Positions 30,201-42,200 of a stretch of DNA of 64,000 nt are shown one piece after another. Both the position numbers and the translations under genes were made by a program. The notes beneath the pieces were generated by a model. The model was not told the origin of the DNA and did no database searches. It worked only from the letters and a program-made list of their open reading frames with translations. Each line of letters begins with the position of its first letter. Within the stretch, counting starts at the first letter, position 1. Origin of the DNA: Augochlora pura (taxonomy: Eukaryota > Arthropoda > Insecta > Hymenoptera > Halictidae); contig NC_135781.1 of the NCBI RefSeq assembly GCF_028453695.1, positions 5,468,779-5,532,778 of the forward strand. The letters are read 5' to 3'.

Positions 30201-33200
30201 TGGGCGGTCCGTTAATCTGGCCATTAGTCTGATTAAAATAATTCCGACCGGTTCGGATCGATAGTCCCGTAATTATAGCATTCGGGTGTGAAGTTCTGAA
30301 ATCATAATGAAGAAAAAGGGATAGGGGAAGGGGGGGATGGAAAAAAGGAATCGGGAAGGAGCGGAATTTAATCGACGCTGCTGAATGGCGAGCGGAGAGT
30401 CGCGCGGGGGGCGCGGCCCGGTTGATTTCGAATTCAAGTGGAGAAATTGCGGGTGGTCAGGGGAACGGTAAGTTATCGACCGATAAGCTGGTCGCGGGCG
30501 CGATGGAAACGGAACTCCGTCGCGCGCTCGCACTTTAGATAATAATCCCGTTCGCCGTGTTATCGCGGCGGCGGCGGGGAACGTTCGTATTTCAATCTCA
30601 AAAGGAGACCAGTTCCCGCGCGCCACCCGCGCCGATAGTTTAACCGGCGCAATGTGTGCCCTCTCTGTGTGTGTCCCGCCGCAGGAACCCGGACAACTGA
30701 TGTACCCCGGCGTTCACAACGTGCGCTACATCGCTTCCGACGCAGCCGGAAATCGAGCAGAATGCCATTTCTCGATACACGTGCGAGGTAAATTTATGTA
30801 ATACGAACGAAGTCGGCCGCGTGGCCAGAGCCATGTGGTGTGTGTGTGTGTGTGTGTGTGTGATCGATGATATCGAGAAACGCGACGTCCAACCGTGTAC
30901 AATGTGCACGGCCGCCGTGGGATATTGATAAGTTCCAGCGAACGGGCCGGCCGCTGATCGCGTGTAAACGCCGATAAGGAATGCCTTCTGTCTCCGCGCG
31001 TTACGGCGCGACGCGTGTTCCGCGCGCTGACCGTCCGCGTCGGCTCCGCGACGAGATCGACCCTTTCGGGCGCGACTTTGTTGTAACCGGACCGCGGATG
31101 TTCGCGCGCGATAAATATGCAAAATGAGCGCGGCGTTTATGCATGAAAAGTATGCAAAACACGCGGGAATATACGGTGCTGTTGTAATTGTACGCTCGAC
31201 CGAACTTTTACATTTTCAGCGATATTTGAACTATTTAAGAAAACGTCGCGTTTCCGTATTCCTGTACCATAAATAACAGAAAAGAAATATTGATGAACGT
31301 AGCTTAGATATTTGTACAAATTGCTATTACTATTAGAGATTTGTAAAAATTATTATTACTATTAGATATTTGTAAAAATTATTAATACTGTTAAATATTT
31401 GTAAAAATTACTATTGCTACTAGATATTTGTAAAAATTACTATTACTACTAGATATTTGTAAAAATTACACTCTATTTAACTTATCGTCTCTCTAACCAC
31501 AGAAGAATCAAATTAAAAAGGATACAATCTTAACCAATATCCACGATCTTTAAATTTTCTATTTGAAAATTTCTTTCTTCCTTTTACATTTGTCAATTTA
31601 CCTTTTCGACTCTTAAAAAATAGTAAGAACCGTAAAGTAACAAATTAAATAAATTGTTCAACTCTAGCAACCCCCGACCGACGCGGAAAAGTTTCACTCC
31701 GCGCGAGGAACCGCGATCGAGGCTCGCGTAATTTCCCGCGTGTCGCGCGCGGAACTAAAATTGCTCGGTTCCGGCGCGAGGCGAGCAAATATTTAATTGG
31801 CTCGCGCCGATCAATTCGGCGTAATGGATTCCGGGGGGATGGATGCGATCCCCGCCGATGAAACAGTCCCGAGATGAATCGCGCCGATAAGGAAAGAATT
31901 ATGCTGTCGTCCGGGGGTCCGGTAGGACGTCGTCTCGATAACGTCGATCGTGCGCGATAGAAAACGATTAATCGAACTTATCTGGTGTCCCGTACATTTT
32001 CAGAATCCGAGTATCATCGAGATTCCGAGGTGAGCTGAAAGGGAACCGCGCTGCGCCCGAGTTATCCGCGCAAAACCGGATAACCATTGTAAACGGGTGA
32101 AATCCTGGCTGGGTTCCTCTCTTCCATCCAGAAACATAACTTTGTTTTGCTCGTTTCGTATCCTTCCAACTCCTCCTCCACCTCCTCCCTTCTCCGCCAC
32201 CCCGAAGCACCGTCTACCATTCCGCGACTATCGCCGCGGATAGAACGTAATGTTCTACGCGTCGTTATCTGGATAGAGTCTCGATTATCACTGGATTCAA
32301 CGTTTCAGGAATTATTTAACGATCTCCTCCTCGCTACGGTTACAACCGAACCGCGAACGTTTATTTATCCGTTTCAAAGGAACGCGTTCCCGCCGTTCGC
32401 GCAGCTGCCGCGAAACGATTTTCCAGCGACGCTCGCGATGGTTCGCGCAATTCTCGTCGGGAGGATGGGTTGTTCGGTGCACGGATTAGCGGCAAGAAAT
32501 TATTAACAAGGGTGTCGAACGTATGGCGTCGCGGAGAAACGCGATCGAAGCGAAATTACATCGGGAAATCAATTTTTAGATGCCGAACCAATTAAATTGC
32601 ACACGGGAACCGCGCGAAATTGGAATTTCATGAATTTATAATCAGTCCGGTTTAATTATGTATTTGCATACACGCGGAACGATGGAGGCGGTCTTATATT
32701 TGATAAGTTCGCCCCGCGTAATTAATTATGCTCCATTCATACGATTTATTTTTATCGACGAACGGCTTTGATCCACCGCCACGTTCGTTTTGTAGGCGAT
32801 GTGATCGGGATTTCTTTCATTGTAAGAATTTGTTGGAAGAAGTTGGAAAATGATTATTTTATTGCGAATTGACGGAATGAAGTTCGTATTAAACAAGTTA
32901 TTTTGTTAGGAATATTCTCCAGGAGTAATGATACCGTCAATCTTGCGGTGAAGATTATATGCGCTATTTATTAAATATATTCTTTTATTTATAATCGAAT
33001 CAAAATTTGAAGATATGCTCATGGACAAAAGTTAAGAAAATATAAATATCGTCAACGTTTAAGAAAATATTTGAATAAGTATACATTACCAGATAGCTTT
33101 TCTACTTACACTATTTCCATTTTATATAATTTTGTGCATTTTAAGCAGCGATGCATATTTATTAAATAGAATATCGCGATTCATATAGCTTTCACACAAT

Positions 33201-36200
33201 TATCTTTAAAAATAAAATTAAATATAAAATAAAACTTTGAACACAAAACTTGATAATACTAAAATTATTATATTATTGAAATTTGGTTACCTTAAAATTA
33301 TTATATTATTGAAATTCGGTAACATCGAAATTATTTCAAAACGCGATGCAACAATTTTTAATAGCGACCTAGGCCGCAAAGTGCGAATAATTAACAATAA
33401 TTTCCGCGGCAACGCACCGAACGCCTAAACCACCGTAAACACGCAGCTAAGCGTTTTTCCATGTATCCCCCCGCCCCGCTGTTATTTCGCATTGCGTCCG
33501 CGAAACCGACGGCAAGAAGCCATTGAAAAAAAAAACTGAATTCCATTCGTAGCACACGGTGTATCACCTGGTCGCTCTCGGGCGCGGCCACATAAATTTT
33601 ATGGGAAAATTATTCACGCGGAGACGTGGCGGCCGGGAGGGCGGGCTGAGCTTTCAAAAATGGCGCGTCCAAATTCCAACGCTATTGCATAATTCGACAG
33701 TGACGAATACAAGCGCACTTTATATGATCCGGAAATCCCTGGTCCGCGTCGCGGGATCTTTGCGCTCCTCTATCTTCCCGGGGCCAGCCTGTGTCCGTTC
33801 CGGAAAAATTCGAAAAGCTTGCCGGAAGCCGCGCGAAGCTACCCTGCCACGGCGGAAAATTTCGGCGTACACTTCCGACGCTCACTTAGCCCCCCCTGTT
33901 ACGTAATTTACGCGCGGAGATTCCGCGGCGGGCTGCGCCGTCGGCGGACCGCTTTATAACCGGGCTTTGACTTCGAAAAAACCGATACCTTCTTCGTAAT
34001 GGAAATACCTATTCCGGCGTGTAACAGCGAAGGAAGCGCCGGAAGGGGTGGGGGGGAACTCGCGCTGGTCCGCCGCAAATTCCGCATTTTTCCGCATTTT
34101 TCCGCGTGCTTCCGCAGTTAGAAAGCGTTTTACTTGTCGGATGCAATCTTCGCGGGGACCAATATACGATTTCAAACGTGGGTAAGATGTTTATAGGGAA
34201 TGCGACGGGAGTCGTCGGTATTACTCCTCCTGTCAATTATAATAACAACTCCGGGCCCCTTTGGTATTTTCCAATGCGTGATTCGCAAAGATTTTTACCG
34301 TCTAAGCATTTAATGTTATACAGAAGCGAGTCAACATTTTTAAAATGGTTTGACAATTTTCAAACTGGTCTAAATAAATTTTTCTGCAAATTTTAGAGAT
34401 ACTAATTCACGGTGCCATGACTGAAATACCTTTTTTTAATTTTATTATTACTTGGTATAAATAAAACGAAACTGTCGTCTTTTCACTTTTTAGCTAAGTT
34501 TGTAATGAAAATTTAAAAAATGCATTTGGTACTTCTTGGTGATTTATATTTAATATGAAAAATAAGAGATCTTTTGCATTTTTTTATTCTAAGTAATAGT
34601 GTCCTTTGAAAGAAAATATTTTAATCAAAATATAATATAATATTCAAAATAGTTTATTATTACTTGGAATAAATAAAATGTAACAAAACTGTCGTCTTTT
34701 CACATTTTTATCGGAATCTGTAATGAAACTTTAAAAAATGCATTTGGAACTTTTCGATGATTTATATTTAATATAAAAACTTGCAGATCTTTTTAATTTT
34801 GTTATTCTAAGTAATAGTATCATTTAAAGGAAAATATTTGAATTATTATACAGTGAAACGTCTAGTCTAGTCTGTCTTACATTTACAGACAAATACAAAT
34901 CGTTTAAACTAGTTCTAAGAAAATTGTACCATTTCAAAAGCGTCGACACAATTTTGTCCTCCACTGTAAATGCATTTGTTTACAGTGTGTCAAGCTAAAT
35001 GAATAGGCATACATACGAAACTCGTATAGAAATGCCATGGTTTCGCTATTTCTATCGGGCTAACGACACGCCATATTGCGCGCTGTGTACAGAACCTGTG
35101 TGTTTTCAAAATAGTAACATAACCTTTTTTTCTCAACCCACTGTTCTCGTTGCGATATTTTCGAACAATAAATGCAGCAGCGTGTCGACGAACGAACGAG
35201 TTCCGGAGTAATATTCTCCACAGGACAATCTACATGAATCGTGTATTAATTACTGTAAAAAAAAAACGCGCGTTGATAGATTTTCATGGCGCGTGTTCGA
35301 TATTTTATTTTTCACTTGTATGCAAAAGTTGTCAATTTTTAAAATTCGTATCTGCTGACATTTTCAGTGAAATTTGCAGACGGAGGTTGAAAGTAGGTTA
35401 ACTGGTATATCTGGGTCATAAAGGACCCAGAATAGAAAGTACAAAAAGGACCCAAAATAGAAAGTACAAAAAGGAGTATTAATTTAACATCTACTAAATA
35501 ATAAAAAGAAGATGAATGAAATTTTTAGGAGAAAATGGAATAAAAATACGATGTTATAGTCACCGATGACCCAAATGTATGAAAGTGTATTAAATTATTT
35601 TTAATTCATTTTTATATCGAGGGTATTAAATTAGGGATGCTCTCTATTAAGGGTATGCTATATTAAGGATATGCTATATTAAGGGTATTCGATATTAAAG
35701 ATATGCTATATTAAGGGTATTCTACATTAAGGGAATTAAATTATTACAAAAATTAAATGTCGAACGAAATTTTCGTGTCGTCGACGCTCGGAAGCGTTTG
35801 GATCGCGAAACCAGCCTCCACCGTTTACTTTATAACGCGGCGATGTCGGCAAGGGGGGGGGGGGGGGGAGGAGGGAGAGGAGTTATTTTGCAATTTAATT
35901 AATCGACAACTACATGATTGTTTTACTAACGCGGCTGCGTCGGTATCAATGGGAAATCAATTAACCGGCCGGCCGGCCGTTCGAATGTCTATTAATTAAA
36001 TACTTGATTATCTCCGTACACAATAGCCGAATCGTTAGCTACGTAATTGACGTATCATCGAATTAATAAATCACGCGATTCGGTTCACTCCGATTGGATT
36101 CGCGGCGGTGGGAACACGTTCTCTCCCCCCCGTTGATCGCGAGAGATTATCGCAGTCTATTGCTTACCAGTTCGCTTAACAGTCTCGGACGACATTTCTT

Positions 36201-39200
36201 CCGCGTGATCAAGCCCGATGCCCGTCCGGGAGTCCCGTTGGCGCATTTCAATACCAATAGAATTCTATTTTCTTTCACAATAGAGCTTCTTTTCATTATA
36301 CCTTTCCTTGCGCTCCCCCGGAAGTAGACTGCAGATTTTTCTGGAAATACGTATCCTTACATAGAAAGACGACGAACAAATGGGACTCGGACATCTCAGA
36401 TGGGAAATTTTTTATTTTAATAGTGACAATTATTATATCATTTGAATGATCATTGGAAATGATCTTTCATGGATAGGTTTTTATTATATCAGTAACTCGG
36501 AGAGAACAAATTCAACTTTGTTAGCATAATGATTCATAGTCCAGTGATAATCGATTAGAGATCAAAAAATCATTTCATTTACGAGGGATACTTTCTAATT
36601 TAGAATTTTTTTAAATTTTGTAATTTTTCTTTCATAAATTCACATTACATAGAAATTAACCCCCAAATATTCGTGCAAGATAAAAAAAGGGTCTTTGAAC
36701 AAAAGGTATAACACCATTTTTTATATCAAGGATTGTCTTGAGACTTATGGTTCCTCTGAGACTATTTCCCCCTGACGAGTACTATAGTATATTGCAAGTA
36801 TAGTATAGTATTATAGTATATTGCAAGTATAGCATAGTACCATAGTATATTGCATGTATAGTATAGTATTATAGTATATTGCAAGTATAGCATAGTACCA
36901 TAGTATATTGCATGTATAGTATAGTATAGTACTATAGTATATTGCATGTATAGTATAGTACTATAGTATATTGCAATAATATCAAAATTTGATCTTGAGA
37001 AATGTCGCACAAAGTCAATTTTCCAGCAACAATTTTTACCAAATCTCCATCGATGCAGAGGTATAAAATGCATCTACGACGGAACAAAATACTCTTATAC
37101 ATCCTCTACAGTCCGAGTGCCCCGACACAGCCATACCCCAAAATCCTCGGGGCCGAAATTCATCCAGATTTATCCGTACGCCAAAAACAGGGTCAGCCAG
37201 GGTCTTTGATCCGCGCTCGTCGAGATCAGGAAACCCACTCCGTTTAATCTGATTTCATGATTTAGCCGCGACACTATAGGAGAAGGATGCTGATGTGTCC
37301 GGACAGGCCACCGCAACCGATACCATCCACCGTTTACGCAGTAAGTGAAGGGGGACAGGGGGAGGAGGTGGGCGCATCTTCCGCGTCGAATTAACGGGGG
37401 AACCGAAGGACGCCAACTATGTCACCTAATTCCATTTCCAGTGGCAGATACCGAGCGGATGCTATTTGAGGTACACGAGGATCTTCTCCGGGGCGTACGC
37501 GATTCAAAACTATCGGGGACAGAGGCAGAACAGTTACCAAGACGCGAGAGCAGCTTATCACGAGGTTCATCCAATTCGTGGAAGTCAAGGACACCTTCCG
37601 CCATCCAGATCGTATCCACTCGGCGACTGTAAGTACTTCGTGCTTCTACTTCGCGTTACACCCGCGATTCTACTCGCCGCGTATCTGGCAGTGTTAGGCT
37701 CTAACCTAATCGACCCGGTAACGTCGCTGAAACGCGACGACGAGAGCCTCCTCCTTGATCCTCCATGTTTCTTTTTTGAAATTATTAAACGGGATCCTGT
37801 ATGTTTCGTTTACTAGTTATTGAGCATCTAGGATAATTATTAAAGTGAATTTCTTCTAGTCGAATATTTTATTTAAAAAATTCATTATTCATTGTACATG
37901 TTCGAGTAATTTTTCATTCGAATAATTTTAAATAGTATCAAATGAATAGGTAAGCTATGGGAAAATATTTTATATTCTATTTTATAGTCTACAAGAATGA
38001 TTGATTTACTTAAATTAATTGTTTATATTTAGAATAATTTAATAGGAAGTAGTGGTCACTGAAGTGTATGTGTAAGTAAATACTTTTTTATTTTTTTTAA
38101 TACTATTTGGAGGTATTATTTTATTAAATGTTTATATTATTAGAAGATACTGTTTACTATTTACTATTAATAGTAAATTGTGTTTATAGTAAATAACAAA
38201 TAGTAAACAGTATTTAATATTTACTATCAATAGTAAATAGTGAATAGTAAATAGTATTTACTATCAATAGTAAATAGTGAATAGTAAATAGTATTTACTA
38301 TTCACTATTCTCTAATGGCAGTACAAATACTAGAACACAATACTAAACACGAACAGTATAAATACCATACGACACAATGCAGTAAAGGAAGCCATCCAAC
38401 AGTTCCTCCACTCTGTTACGTCGCAGTATTTATGGAGATCGGTTTTACCGCGTTGGGCTCGGTCTTTGTAAATGCTGGTAAGTGGAAAGTCAGTCGGTTA
38501 AGAGGTTAAATGTCGCTGCTTTTCGCCTGTTCCCATCCGCGGCGAAAGGATCAAAGGAAAATGGGGAACACATGGCGGCACGCAGAAACAGAAACTAATG
38601 TTATAGCGCGCACGCTTTGTAGCCCAATTTAGGCCGCGGTTACAGGGATGCTTGTTTGGGCAATACGTCGGAGCAAGCTAATTAATTCGTTCTTGCGCGG
38701 ATCGTTGCAACTTCGGAAATCATTCCTCCTCGTGCCCGGAATTAAACGGATGTATGATTATGTCCTGAGACGTAATTTTTAATTGTATTTAGTACAGGCT
38801 GAGTCAAAGAAATGACATATACGATAAATAATAGAAAATAATAGAAAAAGTTGAGTGATTTTAGATTTTTTATTATTTTATTATTGAGCATTGTGGGGAA
38901 TATTATGAGAATGATATTGTAAATAATTATTAACTCTTTGTACTCGAGTGGTGACTCTGAGGCACCACTCATATCATATAATGTTTTAATAAAATTGTTA
39001 TGCTACGAAATCTATTTATTTCTTAAAAACTGTTCAAAGTATAATTGTTATAAATCCTCAATTTCGTGAGCATAAATTACAGCAATAAGTCGTATAAAAT
39101 ATACAAGATACTGAGAATCATCCAAAATAGTTTTGAATTTGAGGTTAAAATGGCATCGAGTACAAAGAGTTAACATGAATTCTTTGATAAGTATAGGGAA

Positions 39201-42200
39201 ATATTTATGTCAGAAATACTTATAAATAATGCGTTTTATATAAAATTGTTAAATACAGCAGTGTTCGAAGACGGTAAATAATTGCGTATCGACTTTTGTA
39301 CTTACCTATTCTTCATAAAAATTTTTCATAATTTCAAAGTGAAATGTACGAATTGATATTCTGAAGAGCTCGCAGGATTTATTCGCATCATATTTTAGAT
39401 CTTTTAAGATATCCTGCATTGAGAAATCATATCGCTTACTTACCTCTTTCTTTGTTCCCTTTGGGTTGTATTGTGGGCGTGAAACAATGCATTTACAGTG
39501 ATGCATTTGGTACAACAATCGTTAACAATTCGATTATAATAACGAACGAGTTTGCATATTATTATACCATTAATTAACTCGAACAAATTTCAATGAAATT
39601 TCAAAAAAATTTCAATAAAATTTCAACAAAATTTTAATAGAACTTTAACAAAATTTTAACAAAATCTAAAGATTTCTCGCACACGCATCGATAACCCTTT
39701 TTCTCAAATCAATCCGTCGCGTTCCCGTATAGATTAGATGATTCATGTTAGGTGTCGGATATTCATACCGAAGATCATAACGATCGCCGCGAAGGACGGC
39801 CACTAATCCTAGTAATCAATATCTGATGAAGGAGCTCTGCATTAGCAACTGCGCCGAGTAGTCATGATCAGTCGATCATTAGCCGCGTAATTTGACCATG
39901 TTAAATCGCAATCAGTTTCCGATTGCGTAACTGTTTGATCTGGAAATTGCAGGCAGCCGGTTAGGCGATTAGAAGACGCGCATTAGCCAATTAGCTGAAA
40001 CCGAGTCTCCGGCGTGGCTTTCTGTTCCAACAAGCTCCAATCTTTCATTCGCGCGTTTCTTTCTCGCTGCTTTCTTCCCTCTCAACATGTAAAGCGAACA
40101 AGGAGACTTTTCAATATCAGAAAAATCTCGTTAATTGAAAATGCTAAAAAGCAATTTCTCGCGTTCGATTTTTCGACGCGACGTTCGAAAGTTGAGGGAG
40201 CTTTTCTTCGAAATGCCACTTTTATGGTAAAAATGCGTGTTTATTCTTCACAGGTCATTGTCACTTTGAACAAACATTTTCACTTGTTTATTAGCTCCAT
40301 TTTCAAATGACAAACTTGTGGGAAAAGGCCTCAATTTTGTTACTGCGACGTATCTCTATTTATTTAGAAATATTAATAATAAATTCTACAAAAGATTGAA
40401 AATTAGAATTTGAATAACTAACGAGTTCCTTACAAAGTAACTATTAATAAAATTATATTAAAGTTGTAAGAGACTATTTATGAAATGAACAGTAATGATA
40501 TTAAAGTGATCGATAAACTTTATTCAATCTCATTCGGTATTTTACCGAGATCATGGGTGTTACACACAGTGATTTCAATTTCTTCTTCACACGTCAAATT
40601 AATTCCTTTTCAACACGTTCTTAATTTATACCCAAATACAGCTAGATCTCTTACACCGATGCGACTTACGACGATTACAACTCGGCAGTTTAATTACGTT
40701 AATTAAGCCGCGTTTCTCGAAGCTAATTTTGGAGGGTTCGCGCGGCTGCCACGCGACTTCGACTTTCATCGAGAGTGCGACAGAATTCATAGAGGAAGGA
40801 GCCATCGGTCCTTCTCCGATCGAGAAGGTAGATCGATTCGCGGCGAACGTCCGGATACAGAGGTAGAGAGAGCCGCGTCCCCGGCGATAAGAATATAAAG
40901 CACGTCATAGGAGATGGCTGGTTTCCACGGATTAAAGATCGGGCCGATCCTTATGCAAAATAACGCATATTTGTGCTGTCGAGCGGGTCGGGGCTCGGCC
41001 GTCCCGGGAGCACGATTCAGCCATCTGCATTTTTCTACCCACAAACTGGGCCAAGATGGCAGGGAGAAGCGAAACGAAGGCGAAGAAGAGCGGGAGACGG
41101 TCGGGGGTCGAGAGGATGAGCGAAGACATAGTTACGGGGTCGCCGGAAATTCAACGGCGGGGGGCGGGAGGGAAGAAAAGAAAGAAGAGGAACGAAGAGG
41201 AGCGCGAAGAAAAAGGGAACGGGAAGAGAAGCGCGAAGAGAGAAGATCAAAAATAAAAAAAGAACGAAGGGGAAACGGTGAAAATAATTTCTGCCGGAGT
41301 GGCGGCGTAATTTAGTGGGAACCGGGATTAAAACAATTTCGTGTCGCGCGCTCGAGATTGCGCGCGTTCGTTAAGAAGCAAAATCTTCGGGGGGGGGGGG
41401 GAGGGAGGGGGGAGGGGCCCGGTAGCTTCGAAATTGCTGGACTATCAAATTGTCGTGACACAATGAGCGATGCTTCATTTGAAAGTCGAATGGGACCATT
41501 ACTTTGTGACCCGCATCCTCCGCCCCTCTCCCTCCCTCTACCCCCGGGGACACGTTTGCAAGTAAAACAGTTTCGCCGTGAAACCTGTATGTACAGGATA
41601 AAAAGCGTTCCGGCCTATTAGAGATAAAAATGCATAATCGCTCGCCGTTCAGACTACGGGGGACGTTTACGCCGCGGCCACCGCATTGCGTTAACATTTG
41701 TAACTACACCGCGGTTGTGATGAAAAATTAATTGGTCGAATACAAAGCAGTTTTTCACTTTCAATGGTGAAAAGATTTTTCGATTTTTTAATGTTTTTCC
41801 TTAGGAAATTTGTTTCGATGATATTATTTATTCATTGAGAGAGCCTCTGGAGTTTATAGAATTGTAATATTTTTAGTACATATTTTATTAATTTATTATT
41901 AGAGGTTGGTCATTTCAATCATCCTAGATTTAGTGTTAAAAATATTGCTGCACTAGTTTCCAAATTGATTAAATAATTAGATAATGAAATAAATATCTAG
42001 GTAGCTAGATATTTATATACGATATTTATAGATTTTTATAGATATTTATATACTATATTTATAGATATTTATATACTATATCTATAGATCTTTATCAACT
42101 ATATTTACAAATCTTTACATACTATTTTTGTAGATATTTATCTACTATATTTACAAATCTTTACATACTATTTTCATATTGCATAATAATCTATTTTTAT

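Larger units (their letters stand above)
27895..30684 (+). other. 2.8 kb intron splitting HYR2
   Basis: Starts GTGAGC, ends GTGTCCCGCCGCAG. It contains a short palindromic TIR element (28270-28381), AT-rich sequence at 28440-29040 and 29660-30140, and CpG-rich blocks at 29050-29650 and 30150-30680. No gene seen. Confidence 0.85.
30788..32003 (+). other. Intron after HYR2
   Basis: Starts GTAAAT, ends CCCGTACATTTTCAG. It contains a (GT)n run (30837-30861), a CpG-rich block (30890-31120), a TATTTGTAAAAATTACTATT repeat (31318-31470) and another CpG-rich block (31670-31970). No gene seen. Confidence 0.6.
32030..37265 (+). other. 5.2 kb candidate intron
   Basis: Starts GTGAGC, ends TTCATGATTTAG. 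It contains CpG-rich blocks (32040-32720, 33440-34130), a 212-base tandem duplication (34441-34842), repeats (35405-35475, 35630-35735, 36777-36976) and a poly-G tract (35855-35868). A good acceptor at 34111 (GTGCTTCCGCAG) followed by a GTAAGA donor could mark another exon, but neither open phase joins its neighbours. Confidence 0.5.

Noticed and set aside
34112..34171. Possible exon between a strong acceptor (TTCCGCAG) and a GTAAGA donor
   Set aside because: Neither open phase (LESVLLVGCN or RKRFTCRMQS) joins the neighbouring exons in frame, and no domain is visible.
40914..41315. Glu/Arg/Lys-rich plus-strand open frame of 133 codons
   Set aside because: It is a translation of a purine-rich tract, which naturally lacks stop codons.
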